DNA of 22,307 bases from an uncultured Eubacterium sp. GTDB taxonomy: Bacteria; Bacillota; Clostridia; Peptostreptococcales; Anaerovoracaceae. The translations under genes were made by a program, and so were the position numbers. The notes under the pieces are model-generated. The model did not search any database. It was not told the origin of the DNA and was given only the letters and a program-made list of their open reading frames with translations. The stretch is from NCBI GenBank assembly GCA_947367725.1, contig CANBFZ010000002.1, positions 1 through 22,307 on the forward strand, read 5' to 3'. Of this stretch, positions 8,065-16,571 are shown in pieces; the first letter of the stretch is position 1; the number at the start of each line of letters is the position of its first letter.

Positions 8065-8781
8065 ATGAATCAGAGCAGAAAAGGCGCAGGGCGGCTGCTT
8101 GCTGTGCTTCTGTTGTTGTGCGCACTGACAGGCTGTCATACTGCAGCAGATGGATTTGGTACAGCGGCAGACAAAGGGAAAAACACCCAAGTGGCAGAAG
8201 GGATTACCGAAGAGCAGCCGCAATTTTTCGATGTGCAGAAGGCACAGTTTAGAAAGATGGGAGAGACGATCAGCGGCATTGACGTGCAGCATGGAACCGT
8301 CATAGAGGAGGCGCTGCGTTACACTTTTACAAAGGCAGCGCTATTTGAAAGCTTTGCAGAGGCGGGATTAGAGGAGGCAAAGCAGAACCTTGCGGAGGCA
8401 GCGCCCTTTCTCACCGAAGATGGCGAACTAAAACCGGGCGTGAGACTGCTGCTGGTGGATGTAACAGTACAGAATGTGCGCGCCGAATCGCTGCGGAATA
8501 TCACAGAACTCAATATCCTTAGCGGTGTATCTGTGTCTGCGGAGAAAGGCAAAGCAAGCTTTTTTGAACTATATCCCAGCGGTCCTGTCTGGTTTTCAAA
8601 TCCCATGGGAAAAAGAGGCGCAGACGGCTGGAAAGAGTATTATTACTATAAGCTTGCGGCAGGACAAAGCAAGGAATTGAAGGTCGCGTGGATCATCGAT
8701 ACTTCTTCGTATGATACGGAACATCTATATCTGACCTTTGACGCTGACGAAGAGCGGAAGTTTATCAAAATTACAGTTTAG
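8065..8781 (+). CDS. Lipoprotein with Ig-like domain, unknown function (DUF5027-like)
   Basis: A 238-residue predicted lipoprotein. A short basic N-terminus and hydrophobic run end in the lipobox LTGC, with the lipid-carrying Cys at residue 24. The body has a beta-rich pattern (GVRLLLVDVTVQNV, then a Tyr-rich YYYYKLAAGQSKELKVAWIID and a final YLTFDAD strand) like DUF4352/DUF5027-type extracellular domains; the family name is recalled, not verified. AGGAG at 8057-8061 is close to two tandem ATGs at 8062 and 8065; the second has the better spacing. The gene sits 45 bases after the PepSY-like gene and just before the ABC membrane genes, as such lipoproteins often do in clostridial exporter loci. 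Confidence 0.8.
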   Translation: MNQSRKGAGRLLAVLLLLCALTGCHTAADGFGTAADKGKNTQVAEGITEEQPQFFDVQKAQFRKMGETISGIDVQHGTVIEEALRYTFTKAALFESFAEAGLEEAKQNLAEAAPFLTEDGELKPGVRLLLVDVTVQNVRAESLRNITELNILSGVSVSAEKGKASFFELYPSGPVWFSNPMGKRGADGWKEYYYYKLAAGQSKELKVAWIIDTSSYDTEHLYLTFDADEERKFIKITV

Positions 8782-8795
8782 GGGAGATGGAAGAG

Positions 8796-9671
8796 ATGCT
8801 AAAAAATACCATAAAACTGGAGTGCAGAAAAGCGGTCTGCAACAGGTTCTTTTTTCTGGCTGTGCTCATAGGGATTGTTCTGACTTTTTTCAGTCTGGTG
8901 CCCATGGTGCAAAGTTTCAATCAGGATATGGCACAGCACCAGCAGATTTCGGAGACCTTCGGCCTGCGGAATCCTCTGATGCACATGGAATCGCTGTTCA
9001 ATCACTGGATCGGCGGAGAAGGCGGGACAGCAGGGGCTGCTGATTATTTCTTTTTGTTTCCGCTGCTGGTCTGTATACCGTACGGCTGGTCTTACTGCAG
9101 TGAGCGGCGCAGCGGTTATAGCAAAGTCATGGTGCTTCGCGCAGGGAAGACACAGTATTATGCGGCGAAATATATTGCCCTGTTTCTTTCTGGCGGTCTT
9201 GCGATGGTGCTGCCACTTTTGGTCAATTTTCTCTTGGCAGCGATGTTCTTTCCTGCGGTGACGCCAGATCCGTCGTATCTGACTGCATACGGCGTCGGTG
9301 CATCCTCTTTTTTGTCGATGCTGTTTTATGGAAAACCGTTTCTCTATGTGGCGGTGTATCTGCTGATAGATTTTCTCTTTTGCGGTCTGCTTGCCTGCCT
9401 ATGTTTTGCAGTTTCGGATGTTGTCAAAAACCGTATTGTAGTAACGCTGTTTCCCTTTTTTCTGCTCCTTAGCGTCCACTATTTCTGTCAAACTTTTATC
9501 TACAGGACAGTGACGGTGATTTATACGGAACTTTCACCGATGTATTTTTTACATCCGATTCCTGTGGCCTACGACGCGAACGGCATCGTAATCTGCATCT
9601 GGATGATCGGGCTGTTTGCAGTCACATTTTTGACCACAGTGGGAAAGGGGCGGCGGCATGAAATCTACTAA
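8796..9671 (+). CDS. ABC-2-type exporter membrane protein 1
   Basis: A 291-residue protein with about six hydrophobic segments (first near residues 18-38), a large loop after the first, and no ATPase motifs. This is the layout of ABC-2 permeases of antibiotic or lantibiotic efflux and immunity systems. GGGGAG at 8781-8786 is 9 bases before ATG 8796; an ATG at 8787 directly touches it and is less likely. The stop overlaps the start of the second permease by 14 bases, so the two are likely made in equal amounts and may form a heterodimer with the ATPase at 10585-11274. Confidence 0.82.
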   Translation: MLKNTIKLECRKAVCNRFFFLAVLIGIVLTFFSLVPMVQSFNQDMAQHQQISETFGLRNPLMHMESLFNHWIGGEGGTAGAADYFFLFPLLVCIPYGWSYCSERRSGYSKVMVLRAGKTQYYAAKYIALFLSGGLAMVLPLLVNFLLAAMFFPAVTPDPSYLTAYGVGASSFLSMLFYGKPFLYVAVYLLIDFLFCGLLACLCFAVSDVVKNRIVVTLFPFFLLLSVHYFCQTFIYRTVTVIYTELSPMYFLHPIPVAYDANGIVICIWMIGLFAVTFLTTVGKGRRHEIY

Positions 9672-10518
9672 ACTGCTTTGGTTTGACTTACGCTGCGGGC
9701 TGCTGCAAAAGGCGTACTTCTTTCTAATTCCAATCCTCGTGACGCTCACTTCTTGTCTGGCTTTGTCAGCTGGCGCAGCAGAGCTAGACCAATTGGAGGC
9801 GTTTCACGGAAAGGTGACGCCGGGCTTTGTGGATTTTATCCTGTACCTCTATGGCGGCATGGAATCGTATATTCCGGCACCGGGAAGTCTTTTCACGTTT
9901 CCGATGCGGTGGATGGCAGTGTTTCTGCCTGCGGTGCTTCTGACCCTGCAGTATCCGTTTCGAGATATGCAGGGGTTTGGGCAGCAGATTCTCATTAGAA
10001 CCAAAGGCAGAATGGCATGGTGGCTATCAAAATGTACATGGAATCTTTGCAGCATCCTAGTTTATCACGGATGCATCTTTGGAACCGCCGCATTGTTTTG
10101 CAGTACAGTGGGCGCGGATGTGCCCGGCGTCTTTCACAAAGAATTACTCTACGCAGTTTTTCAGGTCAGAAAAGATAATTTGATGCCGCAAGAGACGGTA
10201 TGGCCTGGCGCTATGCTGCTGTTGCCTGTACTGGTATCCTTTTGTCTCAGCTTGCTGCAGATGAGTTTGACACTGCTGATCAGACCGGTGTTCAGCTTTT
10301 TTACCATGGCTTTTATCATGATTTCATCGGCATATTTTACTTCTCCCTATTTTGCAGGCAATTATGCCATGCCTCTTCGGTATAATATGGTGTGCAAAGG
10401 CGGTGTCAGCATGGAAATTGGCGTGATGCTGTCGGTTGGGGGCATGGTATTTGCCGTGGGCGCAGGGTGTATGGTGTTTCAGCGTTACGATATTTTAAAT
10501 CGAGATACCCTTTCCTGA
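9658..10518 (+). CDS. ABC-2-type exporter membrane protein 2
   Basis: A 286-residue integral membrane protein with about six hydrophobic segments (first near 17-38, then about 85-105 and several in the second half). It is similar in size and shape to the preceding permease but not obviously alike in sequence. It starts 14 bases inside the end of permease 1 behind AAAGGGGCGG. The ATPase gene follows 66 bases after its stop. The pair of diverged permeases plus one ATPase points to an ABC-2 exporter; the substrate is not shown. Confidence 0.8.
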   Translation: MKSTKLLWFDLRCGLLQKAYFFLIPILVTLTSCLALSAGAAELDQLEAFHGKVTPGFVDFILYLYGGMESYIPAPGSLFTFPMRWMAVFLPAVLLTLQYPFRDMQGFGQQILIRTKGRMAWWLSKCTWNLCSILVYHGCIFGTAALFCSTVGADVPGVFHKELLYAVFQVRKDNLMPQETVWPGAMLLLPVLVSFCLSLLQMSLTLLIRPVFSFFTMAFIMISSAYFTSPYFAGNYAMPLRYNMVCKGGVSMEIGVMLSVGGMVFAVGAGCMVFQRYDILNRDTLS

Positions 10519-10584
10519 TTGCTGCATATCTGCCTTGGGGCAGCTGATTGTTGTGACAGGAGAAAGGGGAAGGAGGGTTTCAGG

Positions 10585-11274
10585 ATGAAGATAGAAATAA
10601 AAGCGGTATCTAAGTGTATCCGGGGACAGCAAGTCGTAGACGGCGTTTGTGCAGTCATGGAATCTGGCAGAATTTATGGGGTACAGGGGATCAATGGTTC
10701 CGGAAAAACCATGCTGATGCGGTTGGTATGCGGCTTGATTTACCCGACGAAAGGAGAAATTGTCATAGACGGAAAGCAGTTGGGAAGGGATCTTACTTTT
10801 CCGGAAAGTGTGGGGCTTTTTTTAGAAAATCCCGCGTTTCTCGAGGGTTATTCTGGGTTTCAGAATCTGAAAATGCTGGCGTCTATCAGGCATAAAATTG
10901 ACGAGGAGAAGATTTGTGATACACTGCGGGCCGTGGGACTTGATCCCACGGCGCGAAAGAAGTACCGTAAGTATTCGCTTGGAATGAAACAGCGTCTTGG
11001 GATTGCAGCGGCGATCATGGAAGAACCGGATTTGGTAATTTTAGATGAACCGACCAACTCCTTGGATACGGATGGGGTGCGACTGGTCAAGAAGATTTTG
11101 ATGGAACAGAAAGCCCGCGGTGCGCTGGTGATGATTTCTTGTCATGATCTTGACATGCTGCAGGCACTGTCTGACGAAATTCTGCTGCTGGAAGCAGGCC
11201 GCGTAAAGGCGCATCTGCAGGGTCTTGATTTTATGCAGAGGAAGGAGGGAAGTGCCATATGCGTCCACGGATGA
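10585..11274 (+). CDS. ABC transporter ATP-binding protein (BcrA/CcmA-like exporter ATPase)
   Basis: A 229-residue nucleotide-binding subunit. Walker A is GINGSGKT at 35-42. The Q-loop region reads LFLENPAF, with Glu where many importers have Gln, as in BcrA/lantibiotic-type ATPases. The signature is SLGMKQ at 131-136, Walker B VILDEP with the catalytic Glu155, and the switch His is 187. It is a single short domain without a C-terminal extension. AAGGAGGG at 10570-10577 fixes ATG 10585. The stop overlaps the next gene by 16 bases. With the two permeases it should form a multidrug, peptide or lantibiotic-type exporter; which one is inference. Confidence 0.9.
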   Translation: MKIEIKAVSKCIRGQQVVDGVCAVMESGRIYGVQGINGSGKTMLMRLVCGLIYPTKGEIVIDGKQLGRDLTFPESVGLFLENPAFLEGYSGFQNLKMLASIRHKIDEEKICDTLRAVGLDPTARKKYRKYSLGMKQRLGIAAAIMEEPDLVILDEPTNSLDTDGVRLVKKILMEQKARGALVMISCHDLDMLQALSDEILLLEAGRVKAHLQGLDFMQRKEGSAICVHG

Positions 11275-11855
11275 AAAAAATACTGGTGCTGGCGGCGGTT
11301 CTGGTGCTGGCAGCACTTTGGGGGATTCGTTTTTATGTGGTAAATCAAGATGTGGATTTGCCTGTCGTTCAGGTGTTCCCAAAAGGCGAAACGGTAGCAC
11401 TAGAAAAGGATTTTTTTAACTATGCTGATGAGAACATGGATGGCTACACTGTTACTGTGCTGGATGCACGGCGATACGAGGCAAAAGCGTTTTTGAAAAA
11501 ATATCATGGGGAAAGGCAGGCGGAAAATCTGGGCAATCACACGGACTATATTTATACCGTGCAGGTTTGTATTGCCAATGCAGGAAATACCCATACGGGG
11601 GAAAAGGGAATTAGCCTGCAGCAGTATGTGTTGCAGGGAACCGATTATATTCTCAGCTTTGAGGATACCTGTTTTCTGCTGGCAAATCCGAAGATGCCCG
11701 GCGCATCTTTTTCTCTGCGACAAGGAACCAGCATGGAGATGACACTGACCTTTGACGTGATGTCCAGCGTCACCAGTTTGGAGCATTTGACGGAGGATGT
11801 GCCGAAACTTCTGATCAGCCAGTATCCACATCAGAAGATGCTGGAAATCGTGTAA
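11259..11855 (+). CDS. Membrane-anchored extracytoplasmic protein, unknown (DUF5028-like)
   Basis: A 198-residue protein with a basic start and one hydrophobic segment (about 7-27), followed by a beta-rich outside domain. It is not a lipoprotein: no lipobox is present. The mature part has YTVQVCIANAGN and SMEMTLTFDV strand patterns like an Ig-type fold; resemblance to DUF5028 is from memory and unverified. The start at ATG 11259 has GGAGG at 11245-11249 and lies within the ATPase gene end; ATG 11271 is an alternative. It is the last gene of the exporter locus and is followed by a terminator. It may act with the lipoprotein and PepSY-like protein at the membrane face. Confidence 0.75.
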   Translation: MRPRMKKILVLAAVLVLAALWGIRFYVVNQDVDLPVVQVFPKGETVALEKDFFNYADENMDGYTVTVLDARRYEAKAFLKKYHGERQAENLGNHTDYIYTVQVCIANAGNTHTGEKGISLQQYVLQGTDYILSFEDTCFLLANPKMPGASFSLRQGTSMEMTLTFDVMSSVTSLEHLTEDVPKLLISQYPHQKMLEIV

Positions 11856-11919
11856 AATCTTGGATGTGCTCTAGTCCGGAACAGTTGACGGAACGGAATA
11901 GAACGGTAGATTTTTTAGA

Positions 11920-11949
11920 GGATATGTCTGTAGCGGGCATGTCCTTTTT
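11920..11949 (+). terminator. Intrinsic terminator of the exporter operon
   Basis: GGATATGTCTG pairs with CGGGCATGTCC (11 pairs, several G-U) around a TAG loop, followed by T5. It lies 64 bases after the last exporter gene and before the OPT promoter. Confidence 0.8.
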
Positions 11950-12002
11950 CTTTTGGCTTACCGGCACGATACTCGTATTCGTATAAATTTTCAAAAAACA
12001 GA

Positions 12003-12031
12003 TTGACATAGCGCGTATTTTAGTGTATAAC
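12003..12031 (+). promoter_or_regulatory. Sigma-A promoter of the OPT/deacylase operon
   Basis: TTGACA (12003-12008), a 17-base spacer and TATAAC (12026-12031). The 15-mer TTTTAGTGTATAACA at 12018-12032 is identical to the one in the promoter at 4318-4346. Confidence 0.85.
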
Positions 12032-12047
12032 AAGATTATAAAAAAAT

Positions 12048-12061
12048 GTGAACCGGTTCAC
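12048..12061. promoter_or_regulatory. Perfect palindromic operator (GTGAACCGGTTCAC)
   Basis: A perfect 14-base palindrome about 10-24 bases downstream of the predicted transcription start and 58 bases before the start codon. Near-identical site at 4294-4307. A repressor bound here would block transcription of the OPT/deacylase operon. The TetR protein at 4464-5081 is the leading candidate. Confidence 0.75.
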
Positions 12062-12119
12062 CACAAAAACGTACAAACAAACGAAATGATACGCTATCTG
12101 TCATTATTTGGAGGAAATT

Positions 12120-13784
12120 ATGAAACAAGTAACGAGTGCGCCCGCACTTTCTGGTGAGCAGAAAGACTTCACCTTCCGGGCGGTATTTTATGGCCTTTTG
12201 ATCGGTCTTGTTCTCATGTGTGTGATGGCATACCTGGATATTGTAATGGGTATGGACACCAATGTAGCAACGATCGCATCCATGATAGGTATTTTGGTCG
12301 TGCCGACCATCGGCGGTCCGACCAACAGACGGGAAATTAACCTGATGCAAAGCTGTGCTACAGCGACCATCTTTGCGGCATTTTCTGTCTACGATAACAT
12401 TACAGCCATGTTTATGATGGGCGAAGAGGTCAGCTTGCTGCCAGTTTTCGTGCTGCTGCTTTTGACCGACGCAATGGGGATCTGCTTTGTATCGCTTTTG
12501 CGTGACCAGTATGTCAACGATCCGAACCTGCCGTTTCCTGGCGCGATCATGTGCACCACGGCGCTGGATCAGATTGACAAAAAGGACAATTCGTCTACGA
12601 AAATTCTGCTGATTGCTACTGTGATTGGCTTTGCGCTTTCCATGCTGCAGAATTTCCAGATTGTGCCTATGATTGTAGGTGTGACGAAGTATTTGCCGAT
12701 TGAGGGGATGTCTCTTGAGATTATATTAGTACCGATCGCCCTTGGAACTGGCTATGTGCTGGGCGCAAAGAATGCGCTGTGTATGCTGGCAGTCAGCTCC
12801 ATCGTATGTTTTATCGAAGGACCGGTCGGCACACAAAAGGGCTGGTTTGCAGACCCCAACATGGATTTCTATTCCGGCCTGCAGGATTTCAATTTACCTG
12901 TTGTAGTAGGCTGTGCGCTGTTTGCAGCACTGGTTCCATTTGCAAGACAGTGGAGAAGCATGCTGAACGCATTCCACTTTAAGAAGAGTGCAGATGGCAG
13001 CGGCAGAGACTACTCCGTGAAATTCCAGCTGATTTTGCTGGTGATTCTGACCGTTGTTACCATTGTATTCAGTTATTTCTATTACGGAATTCATCCGGTA
13101 CATCTGTTTATCTGCACCGTCATCAGCTTGCTCTTTGCTATGATTGCAGTTAGAGTTTTTGCAGAATCCGGACTGGGTGCAGGCGTTGCGCTGAACCTGT
13201 TTATGATTGTAATCGCATATCTGATTACAAAGAACGCATCCTATTCTATGCTGATTACCTTTATGAGCTTTAACACCTTTGCGCTGGCGCAGGATACGAT
13301 GACAGACCTGAAAATCGGACAGCAGGTGTGCGCATCACCGAAAAACCTTCTGAAGGCGCAGTTTATCGGCGTAATCGTAGGCGGTATTGCGGGTATGTTC
13401 CTGTTCTACGCAATCCTGAAAACCTTTGGTCTGGATGACGATCTGTTCACTTATCCAGTTGCCAATATGTATCATTCCGTTATTTCCGGTGTTACTGAGG
13501 GAAGCGGCAGCAGCTTCTTTGATCCGATGCGTTTCGGTCTTGGTGCTGTAATCGGTACGGTTCTCAGTTTTGTTGGTCTTCCGGCAGGCGGAATTGCGAT
13601 CGCTATGTATCTGCCGCCGAGAAATGTAATGGGTCTTGCCCTGGGCGGCGTGATTCGCTGGATTGTTGAGAAGAAAAAAGGCGAAGAAGTTGCAGAAAAA
13701 TACAACAATGCGGCAACGGGTATCATCATCGGCGATGCAATTGTTACCATCAGCATGATCGGAATTACCTTGGCGAGCGCGTAA
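12120..13784 (+). CDS. OPT-family oligopeptide transporter
   Basis: A 554-residue polytopic membrane protein with many hydrophobic segments throughout. Family hallmarks are NDPNLPFPGA near 145-154, a mid-protein FALAQDTMTDLKIGQ segment with PKNLLKAQFIGVIVG after it, and a C-terminal AMYLPPRNVMGLALGG segment. The OPT/YSL family imports oligopeptides or metal chelates by proton symport. GGAGG at 12110-12114 places the start at ATG 12120, not at the in-frame TTG 12108. It is 11 bases from the D-aminoacylase-like gene, so one operon. With that partner the cargo is probably peptides or N-acyl compounds with D-residues (inference). Confidence 0.92.
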   Translation: MKQVTSAPALSGEQKDFTFRAVFYGLLIGLVLMCVMAYLDIVMGMDTNVATIASMIGILVVPTIGGPTNRREINLMQSCATATIFAAFSVYDNITAMFMMGEEVSLLPVFVLLLLTDAMGICFVSLLRDQYVNDPNLPFPGAIMCTTALDQIDKKDNSSTKILLIATVIGFALSMLQNFQIVPMIVGVTKYLPIEGMSLEIILVPIALGTGYVLGAKNALCMLAVSSIVCFIEGPVGTQKGWFADPNMDFYSGLQDFNLPVVVGCALFAALVPFARQWRSMLNAFHFKKSADGSGRDYSVKFQLILLVILTVVTIVFSYFYYGIHPVHLFICTVISLLFAMIAVRVFAESGLGAGVALNLFMIVIAYLITKNASYSMLITFMSFNTFALAQDTMTDLKIGQQVCASPKNLLKAQFIGVIVGGIAGMFLFYAILKTFGLDDDLFTYPVANMYHSVISGVTEGSGSSFFDPMRFGLGAVIGTVLSFVGLPAGGIAIAMYLPPRNVMGLALGGVIRWIVEKKKGEEVAEKYNNAATGIIIGDAIVTISMIGITLASA

Positions 13785-13795
13785 AGGAGACCGGA

Positions 13796-15535
13796 ATGTT
13801 TGATATTTTGATAAAAAACGGACAGCTCTGTGACGGTACAGGTGCGCCTTCCTATGTGGCGAATATCGGCATTACAGGCGATAGAATTACATATATTGGG
13901 AAAGATTATGGCGCTGATGCGCAGGCGGCGGTGACTGTCATCGACGCCCTTGGAAAAACCGTTACGCCGGGCTTTATCGATCCCCACACCCATGCAGACA
14001 TTTCACTTTTGATAGAGCCTGCGATGGAGCCTTTTGTGAAACAGGGCGTTACCACGGTGGTCACCGGAAACTGCGGCTACAGCATGGCGCCTCAGGGAGA
14101 GGAAACCTTTTACTGTCCCGGCACCAACCAGAGCTTTCAGGAACTTGCAGGGGCTGACCCTGCAAATCCGCTGCCGCTGATTTATGACGGCGAGAAAGGG
14201 CGGCATGCGTTTGCATCCCTTTACGGTGTAAAGGCTGACTGGAAAACCTTTGATGCATATAACAGACGGTGTGACAGCGCGCCGTTGGGATGCAACACCG
14301 CGCCCCTTGCAGGCTACAGCGCAGTGCGAACTGCTGTGATGGGAAAGGACTGTATGCGTAACGCAACAGAGGAAGAACTTTCTCTTCTGGAAAACGCGGT
14401 GCGGGAATCCATGGAAAGCGGCGCCTTTGGTCTTTCTACAGGATGCGATCCGGCCTATCTGCCGGGACCTTTTGCAGAGGATGAAGAGGTACGCCGTATG
14501 GTAAAAATTGTTGCAGAATATGGCGGCATTTTTGCCAGCCATACAGCAAACTATGACGCGGCGGGCACGGTAGACCGTATGGGCGGTTATGCGCAGATGT
14601 TGCGGCAGGCAGAAAATACTGGCGTCAAAGTCCATGTATCTCATGTGCATGTCATGAATATGGCAGAGGATGAAAAAGGTGCGGCAGAAGCGGCGAAGCA
14701 GACTTTGGCGTACTTTGAAGAGGCACGGCGCCGCGGCATAGATTTGACCTGTGACGTGATTCCAAGTCCACACTGCTGTAATTTTACGCTGACCTCTTTC
14801 GGATTTTATCTGAAGCCTTTGGTACTGATTGCAGGCGGACAAAAAGAACTTGCGCGGCTTTGGAAGGAAGATGGGGATTTCAGGGAAAAGCTGCACCGGA
14901 TGCTGGCGGAAGGAAATTTCCCGTCTCTTGACATCCATGCAGAAGATAATCTGCTGCCGGAGCTGTGCGTTCTAAAACATAAAAATCCAGCATACGTGGG
15001 AAAGTTTATCACCCAGTGTGCCGAACTCATGGGCAGAGAGCCGTTTGATGCGGCGCTGGATATGTTTTCTGAAGATACGGATATGGTGGCGGACTTTATC
15101 GCGCCGGTGCTGGGCGAATCGGTGGATTTGTTCTGCGACTATGATTATGCGATGCCGTGCTCTGACGGATTTGGTTTTTCAAAAGAAACCAATTTGACGG
15201 GAAAAGATGAATTTCCTGCCTATCCAAATAGCATGAATATCGGGTTGATGCCCCGGTATCTGACCCGGTACGGCAAAGAATCCTTTGAAAAAGCAGTGCA
15301 CAAAGCCAGCGGCTTTCCGGCGCAGCGGTTTGGTATGAAAGACCGGGGCGTGCTGAAAGAAGGCTGCTATGCAGATATCGTCATCCTGAACAGAGCACGT
15401 TTGCACAGCTTTGATGAGGAAGAAAATCCGTTGCAGGACCCTTGCGGCATTGATTATGTGTTTGTCAACGGCAAAGCGGCGCTTACGCCAACCGGACTGA
15501 CCGATGCCGGTGCGGGCAGAGTGCTGCGGAAATAG
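13796..15535 (+). CDS. D-aminoacylase-like amidohydrolase (long form)
   Basis: A 579-residue amidohydrolase. Metal site His64 and His66 lie in PGFIDPHTHAD; GNCG at 91-94 gives the D-aminoacylase-type Cys93. His249 (FASHTANYD), His283 (VSHVHV) and Asp457 (PCSDGFG) complete the expected ligands and catalytic acid. It is about 120 residues longer than the copy at 1804-3180, with added sequence after GNCG (about 100-190) and before the Asp. The C-terminal part YADIVILNRARL and DYVFVNGKAAL is standard. AAAGGAGA 6 bases before ATG. The family acts on N-acyl-D-amino acids and related D-glutamate/aspartate derivatives or hydantoin-like rings. Second gene of the OPT operon. Confidence 0.88.
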   Translation: MFDILIKNGQLCDGTGAPSYVANIGITGDRITYIGKDYGADAQAAVTVIDALGKTVTPGFIDPHTHADISLLIEPAMEPFVKQGVTTVVTGNCGYSMAPQGEETFYCPGTNQSFQELAGADPANPLPLIYDGEKGRHAFASLYGVKADWKTFDAYNRRCDSAPLGCNTAPLAGYSAVRTAVMGKDCMRNATEEELSLLENAVRESMESGAFGLSTGCDPAYLPGPFAEDEEVRRMVKIVAEYGGIFASHTANYDAAGTVDRMGGYAQMLRQAENTGVKVHVSHVHVMNMAEDEKGAAEAAKQTLAYFEEARRRGIDLTCDVIPSPHCCNFTLTSFGFYLKPLVLIAGGQKELARLWKEDGDFREKLHRMLAEGNFPSLDIHAEDNLLPELCVLKHKNPAYVGKFITQCAELMGREPFDAALDMFSEDTDMVADFIAPVLGESVDLFCDYDYAMPCSDGFGFSKETNLTGKDEFPAYPNSMNIGLMPRYLTRYGKESFEKAVHKASGFPAQRFGMKDRGVLKEGCYADIVILNRARLHSFDEEENPLQDPCGIDYVFVNGKAALTPTGLTDAGAGRVLRK

Positions 15536-15570
15536 AACAATCATCTAAAAATAGCGATTGAAATCAAAGA

Positions 15571-15615
15571 CACCTTGCGATGTTCCTGAAAAAACAGGAA
15601 GCGCAAGGTGTTTTT
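15571..15615 (+). terminator. Intrinsic terminator after the OPT/deacylase operon
   Basis: CACCTTGCG pairs perfectly with CGCAAGGTG, with an inner TTCCTG/CAGGAA stem around A6, and T5 follows. Strong on the plus strand; its T-run also covers the stop codon of the convergent Rpn gene, which may share the hairpin. Confidence 0.88.
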
Positions 15616-16552
15616 AGTGATTGGTCTTTAATTCTTCCAGATAATGCTGTGCCTGCGCCTTATCAAGAGAAAATCTGCGCATCAATTTATCGAGGATGCG
15701 ATCTTCTGGAACGCCTTCGTCCAAATTATCGGATATAAGGGCTTCGATCCCGGCTTCCAGACCTTTTTTCAGACCTTTCTCTATCCCGGCTTCCATGCCC
15801 TTTTCCAGACCTTTCTCCATGCCGGCCTCAAATGACTCTTCTGCCAGAAGATCTTCGTATTCTTTCTGTGAGAACTCATAAAACTTCATTTTTCCAATCT
15901 CCTCACCATATTGCTGCAGGAACGCTGTAAGATACCCGTCTTCCATACAGCTTTGAATCGCTCTCTGAATGGAAGTTTCCAGCGGAATACCTTCTTTCAG
16001 TCCATCTTTGATTCGGGTAATTAGCATGCTGTAACCTGCAAGGTTTTTGCTTCGTTTTAGAATTTCGTTATCTTTATTGTAACGCAAATTGATGATTTTT
16101 ACCACTAGTTCCAGAGAATTTTCTGGCGGCGTTTCCATATAACAGTCGGAAAGTTTGAGTGTTTTGGTGTCCCATGGTGCATCTCCCGTATAGAAAACAT
16201 AGAAGATGGGCGTCGGCAATAAAAGTTTTTTTCTGCTGTAAATAGATTTTTGTGCGATGAGTTTTTCATAGCTGTAGGTGATATAGCTCAGAAACCGCAG
16301 CGGCATATTGGGATTGATGGTGGACTGCTGTTCGCCCAGGAAAATGAAACTGCTTGCGATGGTAAAGCCGAGATCGTTTTTTCGTTCTAAATAGAGCACA
16401 TTGTCCAAGGTGGTGATTTCAATTTTCGTATCTTCTGTGTAGTCTGTGCCTTCCAGGGCGTTGAATAGTTCCAGCGCAGCTTCTTTTGTAGAAAACAGCT
16501 TATGAAACACAGTGTCTTGGTATTTTTTGTTAGGATACTGTTTGCTATCCAT
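15614..16552 (-). CDS. Rpn-family PD-(D/E)XK nuclease-like protein (transposase_31 type)
   Basis: A 312-residue protein. The start pattern KKYQDTVFHKLFS and the segment LYLERKNDLGFTIAS followed by LGEQQSTIN fit the Rpn/PDDEXK_2 family: Asp in NDLGF and the E-x-Q of GEQQS are the expected nuclease residues. The C-terminal part (about 240-275) is a repeat of EKGLEKG/EAGIEKG units forming a charged helix, typical of these proteins. Rpn proteins in E. coli are recombination-promoting DNases; many Firmicute copies exist with unknown roles. ATG 16552 has AAAGGAGGG upstream; a frame extension to 16837 covers a promoter and two terminators and is rejected. Possible mobile or defence-related role is inference. 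Confidence 0.85.
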   Translation of the reverse strand: MDSKQYPNKKYQDTVFHKLFSTKEAALELFNALEGTDYTEDTKIEITTLDNVLYLERKNDLGFTIASSFIFLGEQQSTINPNMPLRFLSYITYSYEKLIAQKSIYSRKKLLLPTPIFYVFYTGDAPWDTKTLKLSDCYMETPPENSLELVVKIINLRYNKDNEILKRSKNLAGYSMLITRIKDGLKEGIPLETSIQRAIQSCMEDGYLTAFLQQYGEEIGKMKFYEFSQKEYEDLLAEESFEAGMEKGLEKGMEAGIEKGLKKGLEAGIEALISDNLDEGVPEDRILDKLMRRFSLDKAQAQHYLEELKTNH

Positions 16553-16571
16553 ATTTTCCCTCCTTTGATAG

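Noticed and set aside
7321..8292. Long minus-strand open frame (323 codons) opposite the secreted protein and lipoprotein genes
   Set aside because: His/Phe/Cys-rich text with no domain pattern. The plus-strand genes there have a signal peptide, a lipobox and ribosome sites, so this is a shadow.
14003..14938. Long minus-strand open frame (311 codons) opposite the second amidohydrolase
   Set aside because: The plus-strand gene has clear metal-site motifs across the whole stretch; the antisense text is low-quality and lacks a ribosome site.
15614..16552. Insertion sequence ends around the Rpn gene
   Set aside because: The hairpins on each side differ in sequence, and no matching terminal inverted repeats or target duplications were found by eye.
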